Part shown: in pieces, positions 1-6,000 of the stretch
Layout: each line of letters starts with the position of its first letter
Position numbering within the stretch: position 1 is the first letter of the stretch
Assembly: GCA_022561735.1 (NCBI GenBank)
Contig: JADFQR010000014.1
Location: forward strand, 1-12,033
Direction of reading: 5' to 3'
Length of the DNA stretch: 12,033 nucleotides
Source: Chloroflexota bacterium
GTDB taxonomy: Bacteria; Chloroflexota; Dehalococcoidia; UBA1151
The notes under the pieces: generated by a model
The model's database searches: none
What the model was told of the DNA's origin: nothing
What the model saw: the letters and a program-made list of their open reading frames with translations, nothing else
Made by a program: the position numbers and the translations under genes

Positions 1-103
1 TGTTTAAAAACGTATGCCTGGAAGCGGTGTTGTCCGGGCTCGCAAGCCAGAAATAATAGTTTTTTGTTTGCGTGGCCGCAAAGTCTTACTATCGAAGATA
101 TTA

Positions 104-518
104 TCAGTACTTCAGCCGACATCCTGGCGCCAGCTTCAACGCCGCTTCCGTCCGCTCGCCGTCCGTGACCTTCCGGTAATTCCATCGAAACGCGAATTCG
201 TCGCAGTATCGCTGCAAATGCTGCTTGCTGACGTGATGGAAGGCTCCGTGGATGCCGCGCTTGAGCAGCGCGAAGAACGACTCGCACGTGTTGCAGTGGG
301 CATCGCCCCGACTGTATTCCTTCATGTTATGTTTGACCCACTTGTGCCCACCCGAGAACGTTCGGCCAATCGTTCGGTATGGTGCAAGGTCGTCGGTCAT
401 TAGGCGAGACTTACTCTTGTCCACCATGTCGTCAATCGCAGCGCGGAGATTCTTACCGTTGACCTTGGGTACAACCCGCGTGCGCATCGGTCCGCTGGAC
501 ACCTACCAGGGCATGGCC
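104..518 (-). pseudogene. IS1595-family (ISXO2-like) transposase remnant, N-terminus missing and frameshifted
   Basis: The longest open piece (104-502) begins at a GTG directly behind an in-frame TAG and encodes 132 aa. It matches the C-terminal half of the ISXO2-like DDE transposase domain. Visible landmarks are RLMTDDLAPY (second catalytic Asp, residue 37), HCNTCESFFALLKRG (the conserved N-T-x-E, with the last acidic residue at 74), and then HHVSKQHLQRYCDEFAFRWN. The family's N-terminal zinc-binding region and first catalytic Asp are absent. Upstream, the neighbouring frame reads ALVGVQRTD, which resembles the strand just before this point in the family, so a frameshift near 486-500 is likely. 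Beyond that the sequence becomes unrelated tandem repeats. No terminal inverted repeats or target-site duplication were recognised. The family call is secure; that it is inactive is very likely. Confidence 0.85.
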
Positions 519-540
519 GAGGGCAGCATTAACGAGGATT

Positions 541-658
541 TCAAGGATACGGCGGGCTTTTGGCCCGCCCAGGTCTCGGGTCAAGATGCCGCGGGCGTTT
601 GGCCCGCCCAGGTCTCTGGTCAGGATGCGGCGTGCGTTCGGCCCTCCCAGGTCCCTGG
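541..658. repeat. Three tandem ~39-bp repeats with small hairpins
   Basis: Three successive units lie at 541-580 (40 bp), 581-619 (39 bp) and 620-658 (39 bp). Each starts TCARG or TCAAG and ends near CCCAGGTCYCKGG. The first contains the hairpin GGCGGGC-TTTTG-GCCCGCC (551-569). The second keeps a 6-bp version (591-607), and the third has decayed. On the minus strand the array reads open with a 13-residue period around RDLGGPNAR. The array lies directly beyond the broken end of the transposase remnant. It could be a REP-like palindromic array or a decayed repeat protein. Confidence 0.8.
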
Positions 659-1148
659 TCATGAGACTGAAGACCGATTTGATCAGCGCCACGGGTGCCG
701 CGCTGTATTCAGCGTCAAGCCTTGCCACAGGCCCGGTGTGCCGCATGGCTCCCTCCCCAGAGTGCCAGTACGTCCAGGTTTTCGGCCAGCCCAACTGAGA
801 CCGGCTCTCGTACTGCTCCCTATCGTGCCTCGCTCCCGGCGGGGACTCCGGCCCACACGTATCAACAGCGTTGAACTACGTGGTCACAACGGATGCGGGC
901 GGACACCCATAAACCACACCGGCCACCCACATGAACGTTGAGATGAGATGGCCGCCGGTTTCGGATTAAATCTCCGTACCAAAACGAAACGTCCGGGAAC
1001 ACCCGTCAAAATCAGACTTATACGCACAGCTGGCCTGGATCTGCCGGCAATCACGACGCTCTCCTGGTTGCCGAAATCCAGTACGCGTCCGACCACCGGC
1101 CGTCCTGGATCGAGCGCAGGCCCGGGGGCAACACGATCGTTACCCGCG
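659..1148. other. Gene-free stretch
   Basis: Open frames exist on both strands, but their products are rich in Arg, Pro and Gly without recognisable motifs, and none has a convincing ribosome binding site. I see no RNA gene. It separates the transposase remnant from the terminator of the Tat-signal protein gene. Confidence 0.5.
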
Positions 1149-1179
1149 AAAAGGCCCCGGCGGAACAGCCGGGGCCTTT
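1149..1179 (-). terminator. Intrinsic terminator of the Tat-signal protein gene
   Basis: A perfect 12-bp stem pairs AAAGGCCCCGGC (1150-1161) with GCCGGGGCCTTT (1168-1179) across a 6-nt loop. Read on the minus strand the stem runs into TTTT, giving a Rho-independent terminator 37 nt after the stop codon at 1216. The opposite strand has only TTT after the stem, so it may also act weakly in that direction. Confidence 0.9.
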
Positions 1180-1215
1180 GATCATCCTATGTAAATGGAA
1201 CCGAAACCGGGGATA

Positions 1216-2190
1216 CTACGCCCAATCCCAGTCGCCGGAGAGACAGAAATCGCCATTCACTTCACGAAGCCGAATGACCGGCGCCTTGGGTTGGGCGACG
1301 CCCTCGCCATTGTGATTCGGTACCCAGCCATCCACGAAACGCGTCTTCTGGTACGCGAAGCACACGGGACCAATCCCGTCGGAAGCGACGCTGCCGTTAC
1401 TGTTGATGGAACTCTGGATATCGACGCATATTTTGCTGTCACAATCGAACGGAGCTGATGACGGTGCCGTCAACGCACCGCCGTCGGTGCAGCAATCGAT
1501 CCAGGTAACGTCCATCAAAGCTGTGCCGGCGGACGGTATCGTGTGCCCCGGCGCTTCGGGCGGATCGTCTTCAACTGACCAGAAGGTGCCGGTGGGCAGG
1601 CCCGAGTAGGAGATCCTGGCATGCCCTCCCTCGTTGCCTGCCCCGGCAAAATGGGAACTTCTGACAGTTCCCGAATCCTCGTCCGGGGAGTCCAGGAGGG
1701 TGACGAGATGAACCTGCTTCGGGCTTCCCGAGTTGTCCCAGGTCCGGATGAGGGCGAACATCATGATATCGCCGTGCAGCTTCCCATCACTGGTGAAACG
1801 GATCTCTTCCAGGCCGCCCAACGCCTCGAAACCGCCGATGTCCAGGTTCACCCCCGGCGTGTTGGCGCTCGAACCGTCGGGTGAGCCGTAGCTGTACCAC
1901 TCGGCGATCGTACCGGGGTAGTCGATCGGCTCCACAGTCTGCGGCGTTGCGGTACTCGTAATGCCGCCTTTGCGGACGCACCAGGTTGGGATGCAAATAT
2001 CCCCCGGGCCCGTGAAACCGGCGTAAGCGCGCTGAGCGAGCGTCGTGGTGAATTGCGGCGCGACGTAGAGCGCGGTCGCTGCGGCGCCTGCTATTGCGCC
2101 CTTCGTCATGAACGACCTGCGAGTAACTCGCGGACCCTTCTTTTGCCGTTCAGGCTTTTCCACCACTCTGGTTCCACCCGTAATCGCCAT
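1216..2190 (-). CDS. Tat-exported protein of unknown function
   Basis: This encodes 324 aa from an ATG with AGGAG seven bases upstream; a TTG directly before it is a less likely start. The N-terminus has a long basic n-region, then the twin-arginine motif TRRSFMTKG (Arg24-Arg25), the hydrophobic stretch AIAGAAATALYVA, and a probable cleavage site after AYA (about residue 57). The mature part of about 267 aa begins GFTGPGD and has eight cysteines, including ICIPTWC, a DCCTDGG patch, FDCDSKIC and a C-terminal DFCLSGDWDWA. That suits a disulfide-stabilised extracytoplasmic protein. I recognise no enzymatic motif or cofactor site. No C-terminal membrane segment is visible, so it is probably released or held by other contacts. 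It stands alone, with its own terminator downstream. Its proximity to tatC and tatA fits its export route, but genetic linkage of substrate and machinery is not required. Existence of the gene and Tat export are confident; function is unknown. Confidence 0.88.
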   Translation of the reverse strand: MAITGGTRVVEKPERQKKGPRVTRRSFMTKGAIAGAAATALYVAPQFTTTLAQRAYAGFTGPGDICIPTWCVRKGGITSTATPQTVEPIDYPGTIAEWYSYGSPDGSSANTPGVNLDIGGFEALGGLEEIRFTSDGKLHGDIMMFALIRTWDNSGSPKQVHLVTLLDSPDEDSGTVRSSHFAGAGNEGGHARISYSGLPTGTFWSVEDDPPEAPGHTIPSAGTALMDVTWIDCCTDGGALTAPSSAPFDCDSKICVDIQSSINSNGSVASDGIGPVCFAYQKTRFVDGWVPNHNGEGVAQPKAPVIRLREVNGDFCLSGDWDWA

Positions 2191-2197
2191 CAACGCG

Positions 2198-2202
2198 CTC
2201 CT
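2198..2202 (-). promoter_or_regulatory. Shine-Dalgarno AGGAG deciding the ATG start at 2190
   Basis: AGGAG lies 7 nt before the ATG at 2190 and only 4 nt before the TTG at 2193. The spacing favours the ATG. Confidence 0.75.
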
Positions 2203-2390
2203 AATTCAAAACCCTACATCTGGTGAGGCCGGACAGACACCGGAAACTTATCCGGGTTGGTTCCAGGGGAAATACGCCTATCGACCACCCGGACTGCCGG
2301 ATTAATTGCAGCCCGTTGAGACGACAGACATACAGGCGCGCCGGTTTGGAATCATTGGAATCACAGGGGGGGTAGGGTCCGGAGATACGC

Positions 2391-2407
2391 CAGTCACAGC
2401 GTGACTG
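2391..2407. promoter_or_regulatory. Inverted repeat, possible operator
   Basis: CAGTCAC-AGC-GTGACTG has perfect 7-bp arms around a 3-nt centre, about 200 bp upstream of the Tat-signal gene. There is no T-tract on either side, so it is not an intrinsic terminator. It could be a dimeric repressor site; no regulator is identified. Confidence 0.3.
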
Positions 2408-2460
2408 AAGTTCGCGGGGACACCCGGTTACTTTGAGGGCCGGGACAGAGTGGGACTCAA

Positions 2461-2476
2461 CATCGCACGTGCGATG
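2461..2476. promoter_or_regulatory. Perfect 16-bp palindrome, possible operator
   Basis: CATCGCACGTGCGATG is identical to its reverse complement and centred on CACGTG, with no loop. That form suits binding by a symmetric protein dimer rather than an RNA hairpin. It lies about 270 bp upstream of the Tat-signal gene and 54 bp from the inverted repeat at 2391. A perfect 16-bp palindrome by chance somewhere in 12 kb is unlikely but not extraordinary. Confidence 0.35.
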
Positions 2477-2652
2477 AACGACCGAACCATCGATGACGGG
2501 GAGCGGACACTGCGGATCAGGCGGAGCGGAGTTGATACGCGTTGTCCGGATTGCCGGTTTCTACAGGATGCGGTGGGCGGCCGCCGCCAGGATAACCGGC
2601 AATTTCGCATGTGCGTGCGCGGGGAGCCTGCCCGGCTGGAAGGCGGTCGGCT

Positions 2653-2838
2653 TCAGGCGGCCTTGTCGCGCCCGGAGTCGGCCCGGGCCAGGGCGAGTAC
2701 GGACTCCATGTTGTCCGGCATCACGAACTGGGCCCGTCCGCACTGGGCGCACGAGGACTGCATGCCGTAAGGGCTGGCGTCTGAATACACATCGCCACCG
2801 CAGAAGTCGCATATTTTGAATTCGAACACGGCGCTCAT
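2653..2838 (-). CDS. Small two-CxxC zinc-ribbon protein
   Basis: This encodes 61 aa from an ATG. It carries two CxxC knuckles, CDFC (Cys10, Cys13) and CAQCGR (Cys30, Cys33), spaced as in a zinc ribbon. Between them is a short loop with YSDASPYGMQ, and a helical acidic/basic tail follows (NMESVLALARADSGRDKAA). Such short ribbons usually bind one zinc ion and act in nucleic-acid or protein contacts; no specific family is recognised. The Shine-Dalgarno is poor (a GAG-like stretch about 12 nt upstream), which lowers confidence. The four ordered cysteines are the main evidence that it is real, because overlapping frames show nothing comparable. It appears to be a lone gene. Confidence 0.55.
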   Translation of the reverse strand: MSAVFEFKICDFCGGDVYSDASPYGMQSSCAQCGRAQFVMPDNMESVLALARADSGRDKAA

Positions 2839-3856
2839 CCCATCTTGCTCGGGGTCTCAGGAAAGTCCTACGTTCAGTTCGGCGTCGAGATGACCGATCC
2901 GTCAATCGGGAGAGGCATCACGACCCGCGTGACGCCAGTTTCACACGCACGACAGTCGTGTTGGGTTGCGCATTAGTGCAAGTTCAGTGGCCAAAAAGCG
3001 CCATGTTTGAGCCGATAGGATCGGACCACTCGTGTGCGCCGGGTTTGTGTGGCGAGCACAGCATCGGCAATTTTGAAGTTGCGAATGGCAAAGTTGTAGC
3101 GATTCTTTCCACGCAGCGACAATGTAGCTACACGACACGCTGTACTCAGCCCGTGCGCACCCGGCAACCCGAGCGACTTCGCGCTCTGGCTACTGGCATC
3201 GGAAGCCGGGTCATCGTCGCCGACCCATCGGGCAACCGGCCGATTACCGGCGAGATTGCGTTCAACCCATGCTTCACGGCGGGTCGATTTGCGGGCCTGC
3301 TCGCAAGATCGGCGCGCGATCAAGTCTGAAACTTGCCGTAACCGCGCCCGTCCACGCTTGTTCGATTCCGCGCTATCGAACGAAAATCCGCAACGGCGCG
3401 GACATATCGAGAATGGCTTCGGCCACCGCTCACGGGATTATTTGACCCGGTAACGATGGTGGACCGTGTGATCGTGCTCGGAGAATTGCCCGGATGTTCG
3501 TAACTTCGCAGACTCGGAACATTGAAAACGAATGGTTATTGATGCTGGAAGAATGGCGCTGATTGCCCGGACAGGGCGATGATCTTGAACAACGGGGCGT
3601 ATTATCGAATGGCGATGAATGAGTCAATGACACCGCCGGGCGGCCGCAAACAGGACGTATCGACCGGGAGTGAGACTGGTCCACAGTGGATTGGCGCACC
3701 CCTGACCCGCGCGCTCGGACGTTTCACCGGGCGGGAGCAAGCGCCCGAGGGGCGTCGAATCTTCGCGACGAAGCGGTTGCACCGAGCCGTCGGCACCTCC
3801 CCGCGCCCGGACCGCGCTGGGAGCGCGGAACGGCCGACCATCAGGATGTCGCGTTC
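2839..3856. other. One-kilobase gene-free region upstream of tatB
   Basis: Frames of up to about 120 codons exist on both strands, but none shows family motifs, a transmembrane or signal segment, or a credible ribosome binding site. Parts of it (about 2990-3140 and 3480-3620) are visibly more AT-rich than the coding regions. It contains CACGAC-A-GTCGTG (2948-2960) and the inverted repeat at 3360-3381. The promoter of the tatB-tatC pair should lie near its right end, but I cannot place it. Confidence 0.5.
3360..3381. promoter_or_regulatory. Inverted repeat GTTCGAT-N8-ATCGAAC
   Basis: Perfect 7-bp arms are separated by 8 nt, about 475 bp upstream of tatB, without a following T-tract. The arm orientation is opposite to the Gram-positive LexA box (GAAC-N4-GTTC), so it is not that site. 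It is weak evidence for an operator. Confidence 0.2.
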
Positions 3857-4207
3857 ATGAATTTCCTGGGCATGGGCGGGTTTGAGCTCGTCGTCATCGC
3901 AGGCCTGGCGTTTTTCTTGCTCGGGCCGAAGAAGATGATCGAGGTGAGCCGTAACGCAGGCAAGATAATCCGGGACCTCAAGAATGAGCGCGACAAGCTC
4001 ACAAGAATGGTGATGCAAGAGTTCGACCTTGAAGCCGAAAAGCCCGGCGCTGCGACATCTGCATCGACGAATGAAGCCGTTCCTGACGGCGCGGTCAGCC
4101 GGACCCGGGAACAGGTGACAGATGCGGGCGGCGGTACGGACGCCGAGAACAGCGCGTCACCGGACAGCGCTGACGGACCAGACCAGTCAACAGGACGATC
4201 TGCGTGA
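3857..4207 (+). CDS. tatB: Twin-arginine translocase TatA/TatB-family subunit, TatB-like
   Basis: This encodes 116 aa from an ATG with AGGA about 10 nt upstream. An in-frame extension back to 3686 looks non-coding and lacks TatB character. The N-terminus MNFLGMGGFELVVIAGLAFF is a short membrane helix with Glu10 in the position of the conserved TatB Glu. The LLGPKKM hinge (Gly23-Pro24) follows, then an amphipathic helix (IEVSRNAGKIIRDLKNERDKL) and a variable, acidic, low-complexity tail from about residue 60. TatB binds TatC and forms the signal-peptide receptor at the cytoplasmic membrane. Its stop overlaps the start of tatC by 4 bases, so the two are translationally coupled. TatA and TatB are hard to separate by sequence; the Glu, the GPKK hinge and linkage to tatC favour TatB. 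Confidence 0.88.
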   Translation: MNFLGMGGFELVVIAGLAFFLLGPKKMIEVSRNAGKIIRDLKNERDKLTRMVMQEFDLEAEKPGAATSASTNEAVPDGAVSRTREQVTDAGGGTDAENSASPDSADGPDQSTGRSA

Positions 4208-4962
4208 ACGATCGCAGTGAAACGTTCTCTTACCACTTCGGGGAACTCAAGCGCCGGTTCATCCACACGATCCTGTTCTTCTTTGTATCGACAGGCATCG
4301 CCCTGGTGTTCCACCGGCAGATCCTTCGCTGGCTGCTTGCGCCGGCTGAAGACCTCAACAAGTTCACTGATGGTCAGGCCATCTACACGGAGCTTACGGA
4401 GTTCTGGGGCGCGGTAGTAAGGATTTCTATCACCACCGGTATCGCCGCCACGATACCGTTTTTACTGTTCCAGGTAGTCCGGTTCGCATCCCCGGGACTC
4501 AAGCCGAGCGAACGCCGATGGGTCTGGTTCCTTGTACCCGGAGCCCTGATCTCGTTTGCTCTTGGCGTGACGTTTGGCTACTACGTTCTGCTCCCCCCGG
4601 CGATTAACTTTCTTCTGAACTTTGGCGGCGACATCGCGACACCGCTCATCCGCATCGGCTCCTACGTCGGCCTGGTGACGTCGCTCCTGTTCTGGCTCGG
4701 CGCCATATTCGAGCTGCCGATCGTGCTCTTCTTCCTTGCCAAGATCGGCATCGTCACGCCAAAGTGGCTGGCCGCGCAACGCAAATGGGTCGTGGTGCTG
4801 GCCTTCGTGGCGGGAGCCATGATCACGCCCACCTTTGACCCGGTTAACCAGTCGCTTGTGGCGGGACCGATCATCGTCCTTTACGAGCTCGGCTACTGGC
4901 TGGCGCGCATTGGCGTGAGGAACAAGGGCAAACGTGGTGTAGAGGCGGAAGCGGAAGCATAG
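4204..4962 (+). CDS. tatC: Sec-independent protein translocase TatC
   Basis: This encodes 252 aa from a GTG inside the GTGA overlap with tatB, with AGGA about 8 nt upstream. TatC is the six-helix membrane core that recognises the twin-arginine signal. Key landmarks fall at nearly E. coli numbering. The cytoplasmic N-terminal HFGELKRR carries Glu14. The first cytoplasmic loop has FASPGLKPSERR with Glu103. The membrane-embedded FELP has Glu170. ITPTFDPVNQSLVAGP carries Asp212 before the last helix. Six hydrophobic segments are present, near residues 20-38, 70-92, 108-130, 153-178, 194-210 and 215-234. The length is typical. The charged C-terminus ends with alternating Glu and Ala. It appears intact and functional. 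Confidence 0.97.
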   Translation: MNDRSETFSYHFGELKRRFIHTILFFFVSTGIALVFHRQILRWLLAPAEDLNKFTDGQAIYTELTEFWGAVVRISITTGIAATIPFLLFQVVRFASPGLKPSERRWVWFLVPGALISFALGVTFGYYVLLPPAINFLLNFGGDIATPLIRIGSYVGLVTSLLFWLGAIFELPIVLFFLAKIGIVTPKWLAAQRKWVVVLAFVAGAMITPTFDPVNQSLVAGPIIVLYELGYWLARIGVRNKGKRGVEAEAEA

Positions 4963-5036
4963 GCCTGAACGCCGCCAGCGCTGAGGCTAACCACCCTCAC
5001 CGCCGGAGCGCGACCGAGCCGCGCTGCTCTCTCAAC

Positions 5037-5068
5037 ACAAAAAAAGACCCGCCGATGAGGCGGGTCTT
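5037..5068 (-). terminator. Terminator between convergent tatC and tatA
   Basis: AAGACCCGCC (5044-5053) pairs with GGCGGGTCTT (5059-5068) across a GATGA loop. On the minus strand the stem is followed by seven T residues, so it is a strong intrinsic terminator 28 nt after the tatA stop. On the plus strand there is no T-tract after the stem, but the hairpin is the only one seen after tatC and may serve both. Confidence 0.9.
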
Positions 5069-5096
5069 CGTATCAGATCAAAGCGTTCGTTGGCGC

Positions 5097-5375
5097 TCAG
5101 GAAGAGCCTTTGTCGCTTTTCGTCTTGTCGGCCACGTCGTCCTCGCCGCTTATCGACCGCCGCAACTCGCGCAGGCCCTCTCCGATGCTGCCGCCCAGAC
5201 CCGGCTCGTCGTCATCGTCCTTGCTGTCGTCGTCGTTCTTGCCGGTCACCGAACGCCTGAACTCTCGGATGCCCTTGCCGAGACCACTTCCCACTTCCGG
5301 CAAGCGGCCGATGCCAAACACGATCACGATGATCACCAGGATGATGATTAGCTCTGTTGGACCGATCCTTGGCAT
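5097..5375 (-). CDS. tatA: Twin-arginine translocase subunit TatA with duplicated amphipathic helix
   Basis: This encodes 92 aa from an ATG with GGAGTGAGG ending 5 nt upstream. The N-terminus has [21 protein letters not shown]: a short membrane helix, the FG hinge (Phe20-Gly21) and the start of the amphipathic helix, all canonical TatA. TatA oligomers make the transient passage used once TatB and TatC have bound a folded substrate. Unusually, the helix [15 protein letters not shown] (31-45) is echoed after a run of Asp and Ser by [15 protein letters not shown] (63-77). Eight of 15 residues are identical and most others are conservative. The codons of the two copies have diverged, so the duplication is not recent. 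It is transcribed toward tatC and away from tatB, so it is not part of their operon. Confidence 0.93.
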   Translation of the reverse strand: MPRIGPTELIIILVIIVIVFGIGRLPEVGSGLGKGIREFRRSVTGKNDDDSKDDDDEPGLGGSIGEGLRELRRSISGEDDVADKTKSDKGSS

Positions 5376-5387
5376 TATCGCCTCACT

Positions 5388-5429
5388 CCAGCTATTTCCG
5401 GCCAGCTATTTCCAGCCAGTTATTTCCGG
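5388..5429. repeat. Three tandem 14-bp repeats upstream of tatA
   Basis: The units at 5388-5401, 5402-5415 and 5416-5429 read CCAGCTATTTCCGG, CCAGCTATTTCCAG and CCAGTTATTTCCGG on the plus strand. The second and third units each differ at one position from the first. The array abuts the tatA Shine-Dalgarno, so it lies in the leader or promoter. It could be a set of binding sites, or slippage-prone DNA in the untranslated region. Confidence 0.85.
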
Positions 5430-6000
5430 GACAGCAACGGATCAGGTGGTCTCTATCTGGCCGCCTCAAGTTCCGCGCCCGTGCCATCCGTAAGTATACG
5501 CCCGTGACTTTGACAGGATTCCCACCGCACGCAAAGGGCGGAAACAACCAACATCAGGCTCCCGATGGTGTTAGCGCGAGTCCGCAACCTGGAGGCCGCC
5601 CAGAATCCGAGACGCCCACAGCGCGTCAAAGCGATTCGATAGCGCTGGCGCTGGCGACCTTTGCGTGGCACGCGTGTGCAGGGCAAGTCACCCAACGATC
5701 ATGCAAGTCCCCCGGCCGGATTCAAGAACGCACCGCCGCTGCTTCATTTGCTTCGCGGATTATCGACCGCCCGGGGCATAGAAACGCATGTCCCGCTGCT
5801 CTGATCTCAGGGCGAGACGAAAACCCGGAATACGTGCTGCGTTACGCACAGGTCCTCATAAGTGTGAACGGCGTCGCCCGCAGCGTCTTTATCGTCGTTT
5901 CCGTCTGATCACGCGTCCGTGTCGTGCAATCCAGCGGTCCATACGCAAAAGTTCACACATCCCCGTAGCGTCCGGAGCCGCGGCCGCAGCTATGACGCGG
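5430..6000. other. Gene-free region between tatA and the surface-protein gene
   Basis: Long frames such as 5357-5908 (+) give products without motifs, signal segments or balanced composition, and they run across the 14-bp repeats. I see no convincing gene, RNA or terminator. It must hold the promoter of tatA and the 3' end of the transcript from 6001-7632. Confidence 0.5.

Larger units (their letters stand above)
2203..2652. other. Intergenic region with two palindromes
   Basis: No coding region is supported here. It is the upstream region of the minus-strand Tat-signal gene and the downstream region of the zinc-ribbon gene. It contains the perfect palindromes at 2391-2407 and 2461-2476, listed separately. 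No clear -35/-10 pair was found. Confidence 0.5.

Noticed and set aside
541..658. CRISPR array
   Set aside because: The units are contiguous without spacers of unrelated sequence, and there are only three imperfect copies and no cas genes.
252..941. Long plus-strand frame of 229 codons
   Set aside because: It runs antisense through the transposase remnant and then through the 39-bp repeats. The product is rich in Pro, Arg and Gly without any motif, so it is a shadow of GC-rich DNA.
3360..3381. LexA/SOS box
   Set aside because: The arms face outward (GTTC...GAAC) with an 8-nt centre, unlike the Gram-positive GAAC-N4-GTTC box, and no SOS gene is adjacent.
3686..3856. N-terminal extension of tatB
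   Set aside because: The 57 extra codons are Arg/Pro/Ala-rich, unlike any TatA/TatB N-terminus, which begins directly with the membrane helix.
5357..5908. Plus-strand frame of 183 codons
   Set aside because: It starts antisense to tatA, passes through the 14-bp repeats, has no ribosome binding site and its composition shifts along its length.
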